From Bacteriovorax stolpii (GTDB lineage: Bacteria; Bdellovibrionota; Bacteriovoracia; Bacteriovoracales; Bacteriovoracaceae): DNA of 50,449 bases. How positions within the stretch are numbered: position 1 is the first letter of the stretch; each line of letters starts with the position of its first letter. The stretch spans positions 1-50,449 of the forward strand of contig CAMASK010000013.1 in the NCBI GenBank assembly GCA_945860895.1, written 5' to 3'. Below, one piece after another: positions 16,601-24,716 of this stretch. The notes below the pieces were generated by a model that was given only the letters and a program-made list of their open reading frames with translations, was not told where the DNA came from and did not search any database. The position numbers and the translations under genes are program-made.

Positions 16601-17434
16601 ATGAATACCAGGGCGTTTACCACCTCATTAATCCTAGCTGCATTAGCAGTTGCGATGGTTTTATCTTATATCTCTAGTCGAGAAACAGAACTTATAAGTG
16701 AGTACGGAAATTCAACTCCAGTAGTTGTAGCGAAAGAAGATATTAAAGAACTTGAAGTTATCGATGATAGAAAAGTCCAGTTAGTAAACGTACCCGCAAA
16801 ATTTCAAATGCCGGGACATTTTAAATCAGTAGAAGATTTATATAACACAATAGCAGCAGTTCCTATTAAGGCCGGTGAACAGATAACTGCTCCAAGAGTC
16901 ACTTATCCTGGTGCTCAGTCTGGCTTATCGAGACAAATTTCTATTGGTAAAAGAGCACTTTCTATTCAAGTAACTGAAGGTCAGTCAGTGAGCCGATTAC
17001 TAAAACCGGGTGATCGCGTGGATGTATTGGCATTGGTGGATTATGCTGCTGGTAAAAAAGAAAAATTGAAGGTTAAAACTGTTCTGCAGGACGTTCTAAT
17101 TTTATCAACTGGTCTATATGTTACGAACTCAATTCCACTTGTGAATTTAAAAAGCGAAAATGATTCGCGTCAGATGAAGCTTAATAACTACACCAACTAC
17201 AACACGGTAACTCTTGAGCTAACTCCATTTGAAGTACAGAACATGGTATTTATGATGTCTGCTGGTAATGGTATCTATCTTTCATTAAGAAATAATGATG
17301 ACAAAAATATTGAACGCATAAAAGCGACCAGATTGTTTGACGTATTAGGTGAAGATGCAGCTGAAGCAAAAACATATTTTGCTGAGCAAGGAGCACAAAA
17401 TACCAGACGAGGAGCGGCCAGCGGTGGCAATTAG
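16601..17434 (+). CDS. cpaB: Flp pilus assembly protein CpaB (RcpC)
   Basis: Periplasmic Tad component that works with the secretin. The protein has 277 residues: an N-terminal membrane anchor (SLILAALAVAMVLSYI), then a SAF/AFP-like domain with VVVAKEDIKELEVIDDRKV and the AAVPIKAGEQITAPRV block near residue 90. The RcpC-type segment ISIGKRALSIQV-(x)-V-LKPGDRVDVLAL follows near 120-150. The family length is 260-300. It overlaps the secretin gene by 11 bases. Confidence 0.92.
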   Translation: MNTRAFTTSLILAALAVAMVLSYISSRETELISEYGNSTPVVVAKEDIKELEVIDDRKVQLVNVPAKFQMPGHFKSVEDLYNTIAAVPIKAGEQITAPRVTYPGAQSGLSRQISIGKRALSIQVTEGQSVSRLLKPGDRVDVLALVDYAAGKKEKLKVKTVLQDVLILSTGLYVTNSIPLVNLKSENDSRQMKLNNYTNYNTVTLELTPFEVQNMVFMMSAGNGIYLSLRNNDDKNIERIKATRLFDVLGEDAAEAKTYFAEQGAQNTRRGAASGGN

Positions 17435-18947
17435 ACTTTTCTTTTTTCTTTTATTCCTACTTACATACAATGTGGTGATCGCTCAGGATGCAGTACCTGC
17501 ATCTTCAGGTACCGACACTTTAGTTGAAAAAGAATTAGAAGTAGCGATGGGTATTGATGCTATTGAAAAAGTGGACTTTGATTACAGTCCCAAAATGATT
17601 ATTGGATCTGATAATTTATTAAAATTAATTGTGGTTCCACAGAAAAGAGAAATCATATTCAAAGGTCTAAAACCTGGACGGACGACTGTTACCATTCGGG
17701 ACAATATGGGTGATGTTCGATTAAGATATACTGTGGTGATAACAGCATCTGGTAAATCAAATATCGTTGCTGAATTACGTGAGTTAATTGGCGATATTGA
17801 AGGAATTGATATTAGTATTAAAGGTGGAAAAGTTATTGTTGGTGGAGAAATCGTTGTACCCGATGACATCGGAAGAATTGCTGCAATTAAACCTAGCTAC
17901 GGTGACGTTTTGTTTTTAGTTGAACTTAGCCCACAAACTCAGAGAATAATTGCTAAAAAAATGAGTGATGAATTAGCACGTAATAATCTTAAAGATGTTA
18001 CTGTTAGAATCGTTAATAAGACTTATTGGCTTGAAGGGGTAGTGAGCTCTAAAGGTAAAAAAGACCTTGCGATGGACATCTCCAAAGCTTACTTACCTCC
18101 TAAGATTGCTTCTTTAGCCTCAACAGGAGAGAGTCGCTATGCCTCTTCTGAGCAACCAGTTATTATTGACTTTATAGCTGTCAATGAAAAGAAAGAGCCA
18201 CAGCCTGCTCCGAAGATGGTCAAGATCACAGCACAGTTTGTGGAACTTTCAAAAAATTATGGAAAGATTTTTGCATTCAAGTGGGCCCCACTGATGGGTG
18301 AAGATAGTTCTCAGATTCAATTTGGGCAAACGGCCAGTGGCAATGTGACTTCTACTTCCAGTGGGACATTAAGTGCGACTATTTCTAATCTTTTTCCAAA
18401 AATCAATGCAGCCAAAAGCGCTGGATATGCACGGGTTATTCAATCCGGGATGGTTATTACCCGTGATACGAAGCCGGCTACTCTTAAAAGAACGACGACA
18501 ATTCCATATAGCGTGGGAAGTGGTGATTTTACACAAGGACAAAATGCTATAGTAGGGATGCAGTTAGATACGACACCTAAAATATTAGAACAGGAAAAAA
18601 TCGAATTAGGAGTCAGTTTATCAGTAACTTTAACCGTAGGTAATAGTACCTCCACCAGAACTGAAAACTCCATAAACACTAATATAGTGATTAAGTCAAA
18701 AGAATCAGCAGCTATTGGTGGTGTTGTTCAGAACCAATCTGTCACAGATTATGACAGGTCGGATCCAGCTCCATCTTCTGCTACTGCAGGTGGTGGTACT
18801 CCAGCATCTCCATTATTTCGTCTTCTACGCTCAAAAGACTATTCAAGTATCAAAAACCAATATGTGATGTTTATAACTCCTGAAATTATTGAATCGGCCT
18901 CTGTTGGTACAGAGGAGATCAGGAAAAAATTCAGGAGAAGAGAATAA
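17424..18947 (+). CDS. cpaC: Tad/Flp secretin CpaC (RcpA)
   Basis: Outer-membrane secretin through which the pilus emerges. I start at GTG 17424, 507 residues, because GAGGAG lies 10 bases upstream and the product then opens directly with a signal peptide (IRLFFFLLFLLTYNVVIAQDA). The frame is open to 17349, but that would prefix 25 polar residues. Next come the pilus-assembly N-terminal domain (MIIGSDNLLKLIVV, FKGLKPGRTTVTIRD), a BON-like segment (GKVIVGGEIVVPDD), and the secretin core from about residue 270 to the terminal YVMFITPEIIE. A Ser/Thr-rich stretch is present in the barrel region. Confidence 0.92.
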   Translation: MAIRLFFFLLFLLTYNVVIAQDAVPASSGTDTLVEKELEVAMGIDAIEKVDFDYSPKMIIGSDNLLKLIVVPQKREIIFKGLKPGRTTVTIRDNMGDVRLRYTVVITASGKSNIVAELRELIGDIEGIDISIKGGKVIVGGEIVVPDDIGRIAAIKPSYGDVLFLVELSPQTQRIIAKKMSDELARNNLKDVTVRIVNKTYWLEGVVSSKGKKDLAMDISKAYLPPKIASLASTGESRYASSEQPVIIDFIAVNEKKEPQPAPKMVKITAQFVELSKNYGKIFAFKWAPLMGEDSSQIQFGQTASGNVTSTSSGTLSATISNLFPKINAAKSAGYARVIQSGMVITRDTKPATLKRTTTIPYSVGSGDFTQGQNAIVGMQLDTTPKILEQEKIELGVSLSVTLTVGNSTSTRTENSINTNIVIKSKESAAIGGVVQNQSVTDYDRSDPAPSSATAGGGTPASPLFRLLRSKDYSSIKNQYVMFITPEIIESASVGTEEIRKKFRRRE

Positions 18948-18948
18948 A

Positions 18949-21057
18949 ATGGCCGGAAATATAATTACCATTATTGGCGGCAAAGGTGGAGTTGGGAAAT
19001 CGCAAGTTGCGGCCAATTTGGCATTTGCCTATGCTGCTGAAATACGTGCTAAAACATTGTTGTTGGACTTTGATCAAAAAGCCTGCGGTGATCAGAACAT
19101 TATTACAGGATTGAAGTCTAAGAAAAATCTTAAAGAGTTGGCAGAGTTTTCTGGAGCCATCGATCCTCGTTCTATTCAACTTTTCACTACTGATCATAAA
19201 AATGGAGTTTCATTTATTGGAATGCCAACTGAGCCCATTGCTGCCAATCAGATTAATGAAGAAGGTTTGGGTAAAGCACTCAAAGCTATGACCAATCTTT
19301 ATCCGGTAATTATTATAGATGGAGGCAGTGATTTAACTCCATTAACACTTAAAGCTTTGGAATTTTCCACTCTTATTTTTATTGTAGCTTCACCTGATTT
19401 ATTGGCAGTGAACCAATGTAAGCGCATGTACACTGATTTAATCACCATGCTTTTTCCAAAAGATATGGTTCAAATTTTAGTGAACCTGGCGGTTAATGGT
19501 CATCCGGTAAGTCCAGATGTGATAGGTAAACAAATTGGTAAACCAGTCTTCCATGCTATCCCCCGCGATGAGGCTAACTGCATTGCCGCCCTTTCGCGTT
19601 CTATACCAGTAATGGTTGGTGGTAAGGGGCCTTTCTCAGCTGGTATTACTGATTGCGTTCGTAAATTAATTCAGAAGAATGTGCTTAAGACTTTAGAGAA
19701 AATTGCCAAACCTCAAGATCCGGCTGCATCTGCTCTCGCTGCAAATTCAGGTGTCCCAGTAGATGAAAAAAAAGCCAAGGATATGTGGACCGATCTTAAG
19801 AGTCGTATTCACAAAGCCCTTGTTGAAGAAATGGATTTGAAGAAGCAGGACGAAAACGATCCTAAAGCAAAGATCATTTTAAGAGAACAAACTAAAAAAA
19901 TGGTGGTTGAGCTATTGGGGAAAGAAGACATCAAAAATATTCTTCCTACTCGTGATGATATGAATAAGATCGTTAAAGAGATTTTAGATGAGGCACTTGG
20001 CCTCGGTCCTTTGGAAGATTTATTATCTGATAAATCTATTTCCGAGATCATGGTGGTAGGACCGAAGAAAATTTACTATGAACAGAAAGGTAAAGTTCGA
20101 AAATCAGAAGTGACTTTCACAAACGATCGACAAGTGATGAATGTAATCGAACGTATTGTGGCACCTATTGGTCGTCGTATTGATGAAAAAACTCCATACG
20201 TAGATGCTCGGTTAGCGGATGGTTCACGAGTGCATGCTATTATTCCGCCTTGTGCGATTGATGGGTGTGTAATAACGATTAGAAAATTTCCAGATAAGCG
20301 TCTTGATTATAAAGATCTGATTAAGTTCGGTGCAATCACTGAAGAAATGGCAGACTTTATGCGGATATCGGTTGAAGCCCACAGGAACATTGTAGTTTCG
20401 GGTGGTACAGGTTCTGGTAAAACCACATTAATTAATATGCTGGGTGGATTTATTCAGTCCAATGAGCGAATCATTACCTGCGAAGATTCCGCTGAACTTA
20501 ATTTTCCACAAGATCACGTGGTTCGTTTAGAAACACGTCCACCTTCCCTGGAAGGTGATGGTGAAATTGATATTCGTTGTTTAGTTAAACAAACTTTACG
20601 AATGCGTCCTGATCGTATTGTGGTAGGTGAGTGTCGTGGAGGAGAAACTTTAGATATGCTGCAAGCGATGAACACTGGTCATGATGGTTCAATGACCACA
20701 GTTCACTCAAATACACCAAGGGATGCGGTGTCTCGTCTTGAAACTCTAGTAAACTATTCAGGTGCTGGGCTTCCTCAGAAAACGATCAAGGAAATGATTG
20801 CCTCTGCAGTCCATATGATAATTCAACAGTCTCGTTTGGATGATGGATCTCGTAAGTGTCTCTACATCACTGAAATCGGCGGTATGCAGGGAGAAGTTGT
20901 AACCTTGCAGGATATTTTTACTTTTAAGCAAGAGGGTATGGGAAAAGACGGAAAAATTATCGGGAAATTCATGGCTTCAGGATTTATTCCTAAATTCATC
21001 GAAAAACTTGAACAGAAAGGCTACAAAGTTCCTCGCGGACTCTTTGTTAATAAATAA
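18949..21057 (+). CDS. cpaF: Fused CpaE (TadZ)-CpaF (TadA) pilus ATPase
   Basis: A 703-residue fusion. Residues 1-265 form a ParA/MinD-like ATPase with the deviant Walker A GGKGGVGKS (10-18), LLDFDQKACGDQN and IIIDGGSDLTPL, as in CpaE/TadZ, the polar localiser of Tad systems. The receiver-like domain usual at the start of CpaE is absent. After a charged linker, residues 310-703 are the CpaF/TadA secretion ATPase: Walker A GGTGSGKTT (485), ITCEDSAELNF, Walker B RIVVGECRGGE and the His box GHDGSMTTVHSN. The start is ATG 18949 after AGGAGAAGAG; the frame reaches back to 18889 inside cpaC without a ribosome site. It overlaps the next start by one base. Confidence 0.9.
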   Translation: MAGNIITIIGGKGGVGKSQVAANLAFAYAAEIRAKTLLLDFDQKACGDQNIITGLKSKKNLKELAEFSGAIDPRSIQLFTTDHKNGVSFIGMPTEPIAANQINEEGLGKALKAMTNLYPVIIIDGGSDLTPLTLKALEFSTLIFIVASPDLLAVNQCKRMYTDLITMLFPKDMVQILVNLAVNGHPVSPDVIGKQIGKPVFHAIPRDEANCIAALSRSIPVMVGGKGPFSAGITDCVRKLIQKNVLKTLEKIAKPQDPAASALAANSGVPVDEKKAKDMWTDLKSRIHKALVEEMDLKKQDENDPKAKIILREQTKKMVVELLGKEDIKNILPTRDDMNKIVKEILDEALGLGPLEDLLSDKSISEIMVVGPKKIYYEQKGKVRKSEVTFTNDRQVMNVIERIVAPIGRRIDEKTPYVDARLADGSRVHAIIPPCAIDGCVITIRKFPDKRLDYKDLIKFGAITEEMADFMRISVEAHRNIVVSGGTGSGKTTLINMLGGFIQSNERIITCEDSAELNFPQDHVVRLETRPPSLEGDGEIDIRCLVKQTLRMRPDRIVVGECRGGETLDMLQAMNTGHDGSMTTVHSNTPRDAVSRLETLVNYSGAGLPQKTIKEMIASAVHMIIQQSRLDDGSRKCLYITEIGGMQGEVVTLQDIFTFKQEGMGKDGKIIGKFMASGFIPKFIEKLEQKGYKVPRGLFVNK

Positions 21058-22028
21058 TGATGAGTAAACTTTTTATTCTTCTAACATTTTTTCTTAGTAG
21101 TCCATTATGGGCACAAGAAGCGAAGAAAGCGAAGCAAATCGATTTCTTTCTGGATGTATTGGGTAAGAATGGGGTTCTGGGAGTTATTGGTCTTGGTTTT
21201 TTTATCTTTTCTTATGTAAATAGTATCAAGATCTTTGCATGGGTTGATGATCAAACCTCTGGAACTCGTGAATATATTCTGAAAAAATTTGAAATTCTTT
21301 TTATTGAAGTTGATCCTAATAAAGTGACTTGGGCGCTGCTAATAATGTCTCTAGGCTCTGGAATCTTCGTTTTTTGTGTACTGGCTTTCCTTGGAAAAAT
21401 GACTCTTGCTGTTGTTGCTGGGATTGCTGCCACCATTATTGGCTGGAAAGTACCTCGTCCATTAGTCGATTTTTTTGAAAATAAACGGAAGAAGAAATAT
21501 CAGTTACAGATGGTGGATGCTCTGAACCTTCTAGCCAATGGCATTCGAGCCGGTTTGACTATGCCCCAAGCAATCGGGATGGTAGTGGATGAGCTACCGG
21601 CACCTGTAAGTCAGGAGTTTAATCTTATCCTACAGCAGGCTAAAATCGGTGTCCCATTGGATGAGGCACTTGAGAATTTAAAGAAAAGACTTTATACAGA
21701 AGACAACGAGATGTTCGTCACAAGTGTCAATATTTTACGCGAAACCGGTGGTAATCTTGCCGAAGTTTTTGACACTATTACTTTGGTCATTCGTGAACGT
21801 GTTCGTCTTCAACTAAAAATTGATACTTATATTGCCTCTGGTAAAATCCAGGCCTACATCATTGGTTGTATGCCTTTTGCTATGATTGGAATGTTTGGAA
21901 GCGGTGATCCCGAGTACTTTCCACTCTTATTTGGAACAGTTCTGGGGATTATTGCCCTAGTGGTGATTTGTGGAATGGTTGGGCTTGGTATGTTTGTTAT
22001 TTTAAAGATCATTGATATTAAAGTTTGA
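21057..22028 (+). CDS. Tad inner-membrane platform protein (TadB/TadC, GspF-type)
   Basis: The 323-residue protein contains a type II secretion F domain: a signal-like N-terminus (LFILLTFFLSSPLWA), early membrane helices, then the cytoplasmic helical domain MVDALNLLANGIRAGLTMPQAI and FVTSVNILRETGGNLAEVFDTI near residues 150-240, and two C-terminal helices. Tad systems normally have two such proteins, TadB and TadC; only one is present here. The layout and position right after cpaF favour TadB. The start is coupled to the cpaF stop (TAATG). Confidence 0.88.
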   Translation: MMSKLFILLTFFLSSPLWAQEAKKAKQIDFFLDVLGKNGVLGVIGLGFFIFSYVNSIKIFAWVDDQTSGTREYILKKFEILFIEVDPNKVTWALLIMSLGSGIFVFCVLAFLGKMTLAVVAGIAATIIGWKVPRPLVDFFENKRKKKYQLQMVDALNLLANGIRAGLTMPQAIGMVVDELPAPVSQEFNLILQQAKIGVPLDEALENLKKRLYTEDNEMFVTSVNILRETGGNLAEVFDTITLVIRERVRLQLKIDTYIASGKIQAYIIGCMPFAMIGMFGSGDPEYFPLLFGTVLGIIALVVICGMVGLGMFVILKIIDIKV

Positions 22029-22046
22029 GTTAACTCCAGCCGATAA
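22019..22046 (+). promoter_or_regulatory. Sigma-28 (FliA)-like promoter of the RHS gene
   Basis: TAAAGTTT, 12 bases, then GCCGATAA. Both boxes match the FliA consensus at every position, but the spacer is one base longer than the usual 11. The spacer contains a perfect palindrome GAGTTAACTC. The ATG of the RHS gene is 38 bases downstream of the -10. Confidence 0.65.
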
Positions 22047-22083
22047 AATATCTGGATTTAACTATCTGTAAAAAGGTGGAATT

Positions 22084-23712
22084 ATGAAGTTTTTGAGTCG
22101 TTTATTTTATGTTGTTTTGACAATGTTGATTAGCACCTTTGCTCTGGCAGGAGTTAATCTTAAGAATGGAAATTTTTATATTTCATACACTGATATAGTT
22201 GTTCCTGGTGGTGGTAAGAAATTAGAAATAACACGTACATATAATTCTAAAGCAACTGAGATTGGTTGGTTTGGTTTTGGTTGGGGTAGCGAGTTTGAAA
22301 CCAGACTTGAAGCTTCTGCTGATGGCTCGGTCATTATTCATGAACATGGTACAGGAGCTAAAACTCGTTTTACTCCAAAGACGGCAATTGATCCGGTTGC
22401 AGCATCAACTAAGATCGTAAGCGAAATGAAAAAGAAAACTGCACTTTCTGAAAAAGCTGCAAGTGAACTTATTCAGAAACTTGCTGGTAATGCAGAATTA
22501 AGACATACCTACGCTATGAATTTCGGCATTCGGGCAGTTGTTGCTCCAGGTACAGTTCTTTTCTCTCATGACTTGGGACCGCAGACTTTGAATGTGACTA
22601 AAGAAGGTTATCGTCGTGATCATTCAGATGGTCGACAAGATTTTTTCAATGCTGAAGGTCAGATGGTTAAGGTTTCTGATAAATCTGGATACTTCATCGG
22701 TTTTACTTATAAGAACGGCCAGCTTGAGTCTTTAAAAGATTCTCAGGCAAAACAGATCTTTTTCTCATGGTACCCAGACGGTTTAGTTAAAGAAATTTGG
22801 TCTGCTGGTGATAAGAAAGCAGTTTTTAAATATCAGGAAACAGATTTGGTTTTTTCTAAAGATGTTGGAGACCATTTGTATGAATATATTTTCGACAAAT
22901 CTCATAACCTTACTGAGATCAAATACTCTGATAAAACAAAACTTGGAATTAGCTATGATCCACAAACATTCTTTGTTTCAGAAGTTGCAGATCGTAACGG
23001 TGAATTAACTAAATACCAATATGGTTCCAATCCTAAAAATCCAGAAGATCATTACTGGACAATTGTAACTAAGCCTGGATTTGATGGAAAACCAGTTTCC
23101 AATCGTTATGAATATGAAATTAAAACTAAACCAGATGGTGCTCAATATACTTATCGTATTCTTACTGAGATCAATGGTATTAAGACTGACACAATTTACA
23201 ATGACAATTCTCTTCCTATTAAAATTGCTCGTGGTAACCACGTTACAAATTTTGAATACAATTCGAATGGACTACTAGTTAAGAAGTCTTCTACCAAGGG
23301 TGATTTTGTTAATATTGAGTACGATGATGTACTTAATAAAATTAAAAAAGTGGTGAATAACGAGGGGACAACTAGCTTTGAGTATGATCCTAAAGGCAAC
23401 CTTATTAAAGCTGCAAACGACACTGGTAAGATTGTTTTCCTGATCTATGACTCAAAAGGCAAGATCTCTAAAATGGTTGATCAAGAATCACCAACTCAGC
23501 GTCGAGTCTTAGCTTTCAAATATAATGCTCTTGGAAAGCCAGTTGAAATTGAAATGGAAAAAATTGGTAAAATTAACGTAGCTTACGATAACTATGGTGA
23601 GATTAAAAAAGTTGAATCAAGTGCTGGCCATAAAATGGCACTTCAAGTGACTCAAGCTTTCCAAAACTTACTACAAATCGTGAAACCTGCTGGCGTAAAT
23701 TTGAACATATAA
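22084..23712 (+). CDS. Secreted RHS/YD-repeat protein
   Basis: A 542-residue protein with a signal peptide (FYVVLTMLISTFALA, cut before GVNLKNG). The N-terminal block VNLKNGNFYISYTDIVVPGG, TRTYNSKA and GWFGFGWGSEFET is the DUF6531-like start typical of RHS proteins. Several YD-type repeats follow between residues 180 and 520 (for example FEYNSNGLLVKKS, FEYDPKGNLIKAAND, FLIYDSKGKISKM). Unlike polymorphic RHS toxins, it stops after the repeats; no core-closing PxxxxDPxG motif or toxin domain is visible. It is thus a short secreted beta-repeat shell, plausibly a surface or adhesin protein. It follows the Tad locus but has its own sigma-28-like promoter. Confidence 0.85.
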   Translation: MKFLSRLFYVVLTMLISTFALAGVNLKNGNFYISYTDIVVPGGGKKLEITRTYNSKATEIGWFGFGWGSEFETRLEASADGSVIIHEHGTGAKTRFTPKTAIDPVAASTKIVSEMKKKTALSEKAASELIQKLAGNAELRHTYAMNFGIRAVVAPGTVLFSHDLGPQTLNVTKEGYRRDHSDGRQDFFNAEGQMVKVSDKSGYFIGFTYKNGQLESLKDSQAKQIFFSWYPDGLVKEIWSAGDKKAVFKYQETDLVFSKDVGDHLYEYIFDKSHNLTEIKYSDKTKLGISYDPQTFFVSEVADRNGELTKYQYGSNPKNPEDHYWTIVTKPGFDGKPVSNRYEYEIKTKPDGAQYTYRILTEINGIKTDTIYNDNSLPIKIARGNHVTNFEYNSNGLLVKKSSTKGDFVNIEYDDVLNKIKKVVNNEGTTSFEYDPKGNLIKAANDTGKIVFLIYDSKGKISKMVDQESPTQRRVLAFKYNALGKPVEIEMEKIGKINVAYDNYGEIKKVESSAGHKMALQVTQAFQNLLQIVKPAGVNLNI

Positions 23713-23721
23713 GAGGTACTT

Positions 23722-23943
23722 ATGAAAAATATAATTTTTGCAGCTCTAATGGCTATGACAAGTTTTACTGTCAATAGCCAGGAACATTCTCAAGATTGTT
23801 ACTGCCCCACATGTCCTAATCACGTTAGAAAATGTGCTAATACAGGTAATAACTATAAGAGAGCGCCAACCAAATATAAGCTGGAAAGTAAGCCAAGTAA
23901 GTCTCCGGCTAGCGCTAAAGGTGCCAAGGCCCAAAATACTTAA
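23722..23943 (+). CDS. Small secreted Cys-Pro protein downstream of RHS
   Basis: A 73-residue protein with a signal peptide (IIFAALMAMTSFTVNSQ), then a four-Cys segment DCYCPTCPNHVRKC and a basic, Lys/Ser/Pro-rich tail (KPSKSPASAKGAKAQ). The start has AAGAGG 9 bases upstream and lies 9 bases after the RHS stop, so it is co-transcribed, and a strong terminator follows. It resembles the two small proteins downstream in design (signal peptide, Cys-Pro, basic tail). No family is recognised. Confidence 0.75.
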   Translation: MKNIIFAALMAMTSFTVNSQEHSQDCYCPTCPNHVRKCANTGNNYKRAPTKYKLESKPSKSPASAKGAKAQNT

Positions 23944-23959
23944 ATTTGATCGATTCTTT

Positions 23960-23986
23960 AAAGCCCTCTTCGGAGGGCTTTTTTTT
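23960..23986 (+). terminator. Rho-independent terminator after the RHS operon
   Basis: AAAGCCCTC and GAGGGCTTT form a 9-bp perfect stem around a TTCG tetraloop, followed by eight T. Confidence 0.95.
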
Positions 23987-23996
23987 GTCCCTCTCG

Positions 23997-24013
23997 TGTC
24001 TAAGTTTTAGACA
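23997..24013. promoter_or_regulatory. Inverted repeat, possible activator site
   Basis: TGTCTAA-GTT-TTAGACA is a perfect 7-3-7 inverted repeat. A degraded copy (TGTCTA..TGATCA) lies 18-30 bases further on. Its centre is about 92 bases upstream of the -12 element of a sigma-54-like promoter, which is the usual place for an enhancer-binding activator. Confidence 0.45.
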
Positions 24014-24083
24014 GTCCTGTAAAAATGTCTATATTTTGATCATGTGCTTTACCCATTCTCTAGTACTTACCTGCGTTCTATAT

Positions 24084-24100
24084 TGGCATCACCGTTGCAA
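24084..24100 (+). promoter_or_regulatory. Sigma-54-like promoter, first small-protein gene
   Basis: TGGCAT, five bases, TTGCA. The invariant GG and GC are exactly 10 bases apart, as the RpoN consensus TGGCAC-N5-TTGCA requires; one mismatch. It is 49 bases from the first T to the start codon. Confidence 0.65.
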
Positions 24101-24132
24101 GTAACTTGATATAAGATTTACCAGGGAGATTT

Positions 24133-24318
24133 ATGAGACATTTATTAATTATCACAATTTTGGCTTCTTTGTTTTCAGGTATGGCTTTTGCCGCTGAATC
24201 AAAAACAGACTGTCCAATGATGAGAGAAATGAATAGAAGAAATAATCCTAAGGCCAACCTTAAAGACGCTCCTTCTAAGCAGCGTAAGTCAAATTCAAGC
24301 AATGCTATAAGTGTATAA
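24133..24318 (+). CDS. Small secreted protein, tandem copy 1
   Basis: 61 residues: a signal peptide (LLIITILASLFSGMAFA, cut before AESK), then a 40-residue mature part TDCPMMREMNRRNNPKANL with one Cys, many Arg/Asn/Lys and a Ser-rich tail. GGGAG lies 6 bases upstream of the ATG. The gene stands alone between a sigma-54-like promoter and a hairpin. It is paralogous to the gene at 24499: a run of over 50 nucleotides covering most of the signal peptide is identical between them. Function unknown; a periplasmic or exported peptide is the safest reading. Confidence 0.75.
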   Translation: MRHLLIITILASLFSGMAFAAESKTDCPMMREMNRRNNPKANLKDAPSKQRKSNSSNAISV

Positions 24319-24340
24319 TTTCATTTAATTTAAAATTCAA

Positions 24341-24370
24341 AACAGAGGTAAGCAATTGCTTTCCTCTGTT
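24341..24370 (+). terminator. Hairpin terminator after copy 1
   Basis: AACAGAGG-T-AAGC with GCTT-T-CCTCTGTT around AATT, a 12-pair stem with one T-T mismatch. The T-run is broken (TTTCAATTTTA), so termination may be partial. Confidence 0.65.
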
Positions 24371-24451
24371 TCAATTTTAGGCAATGACTGAATTCTTTAC
24401 AATATTTCCAATGCAATTCACCTGTTTCTAGCTCCTTAAATCGCTGGTTTT

Positions 24452-24467
24452 TGGCATTGTAATTGAA
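24452..24467 (+). promoter_or_regulatory. Sigma-54-like promoter, second small-protein gene
   Basis: TGGCAT, five bases, TTGAA. Spacing is as in the copy 1 promoter, but the -12 GC reads GA. It lies 47 bases from the start codon. The -24 hexamer and geometry are conserved with copy 1. Confidence 0.5.
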
Positions 24468-24498
24468 GTAGTAAGAGTAAGATTAACGAGGGAGATTT

Positions 24499-24678
24499 AT
24501 GAAACATTTAATGATTATCACAATTTTGGCTTCTTTGTTTTCAGGTATGGCTTTTGCCGCTGAATCTAAAACTGAATGTCCTTGGATGAAAGAACAAAAT
24601 CGAAGAGGTAATCCAAAAGCTAACTTAGCAAATGTATCCAAAGTAAAAATACAATCAAAATCAGTAATCAACCAATAA
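24499..24678 (+). CDS. Small secreted protein, tandem copy 2
   Basis: 59 residues, starting at ATG 24499 after GGGAG. The signal peptide LMIITILASLFSGMAFA is nearly identical to copy 1, then AESKTECPWMKEQNRRGNPK keeps the single Cys-Pro, the Met-rich patch, the Asn-Arg-Arg and the N-P-K-A-N-L element. The final 18 residues have diverged. Strong nucleotide identity over the signal peptide with a diverging tail points to recent duplication or gene conversion. A strong terminator follows. Function unknown. Confidence 0.75.
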   Translation: MKHLMIITILASLFSGMAFAAESKTECPWMKEQNRRGNPKANLANVSKVKIQSKSVINQ

Positions 24679-24686
24679 GTATTTGT

Positions 24687-24716
24687 ACAGGGCTCCCTAT
24701 TAGGGAGCCCTGTTTT
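24687..24716. terminator. Bidirectional terminator
   Basis: ACAGGGCTCCC and GGGAGCCCTGT form an 11-bp perfect stem around TATTA, with T-runs for the plus strand and a weaker one (AATTAAAAC side) for the convergent minus-strand gene. It separates the small-protein gene from the convergent CheX-CheY group. Confidence 0.88.

Noticed and set aside
24078-24302. Minus-strand frames opposite the two small secreted genes (also 24483-24671)
   Set aside because: Antisense shadows; similar to each other only because the plus-strand signal-peptide sequences are duplicated, and they lack ribosome sites.
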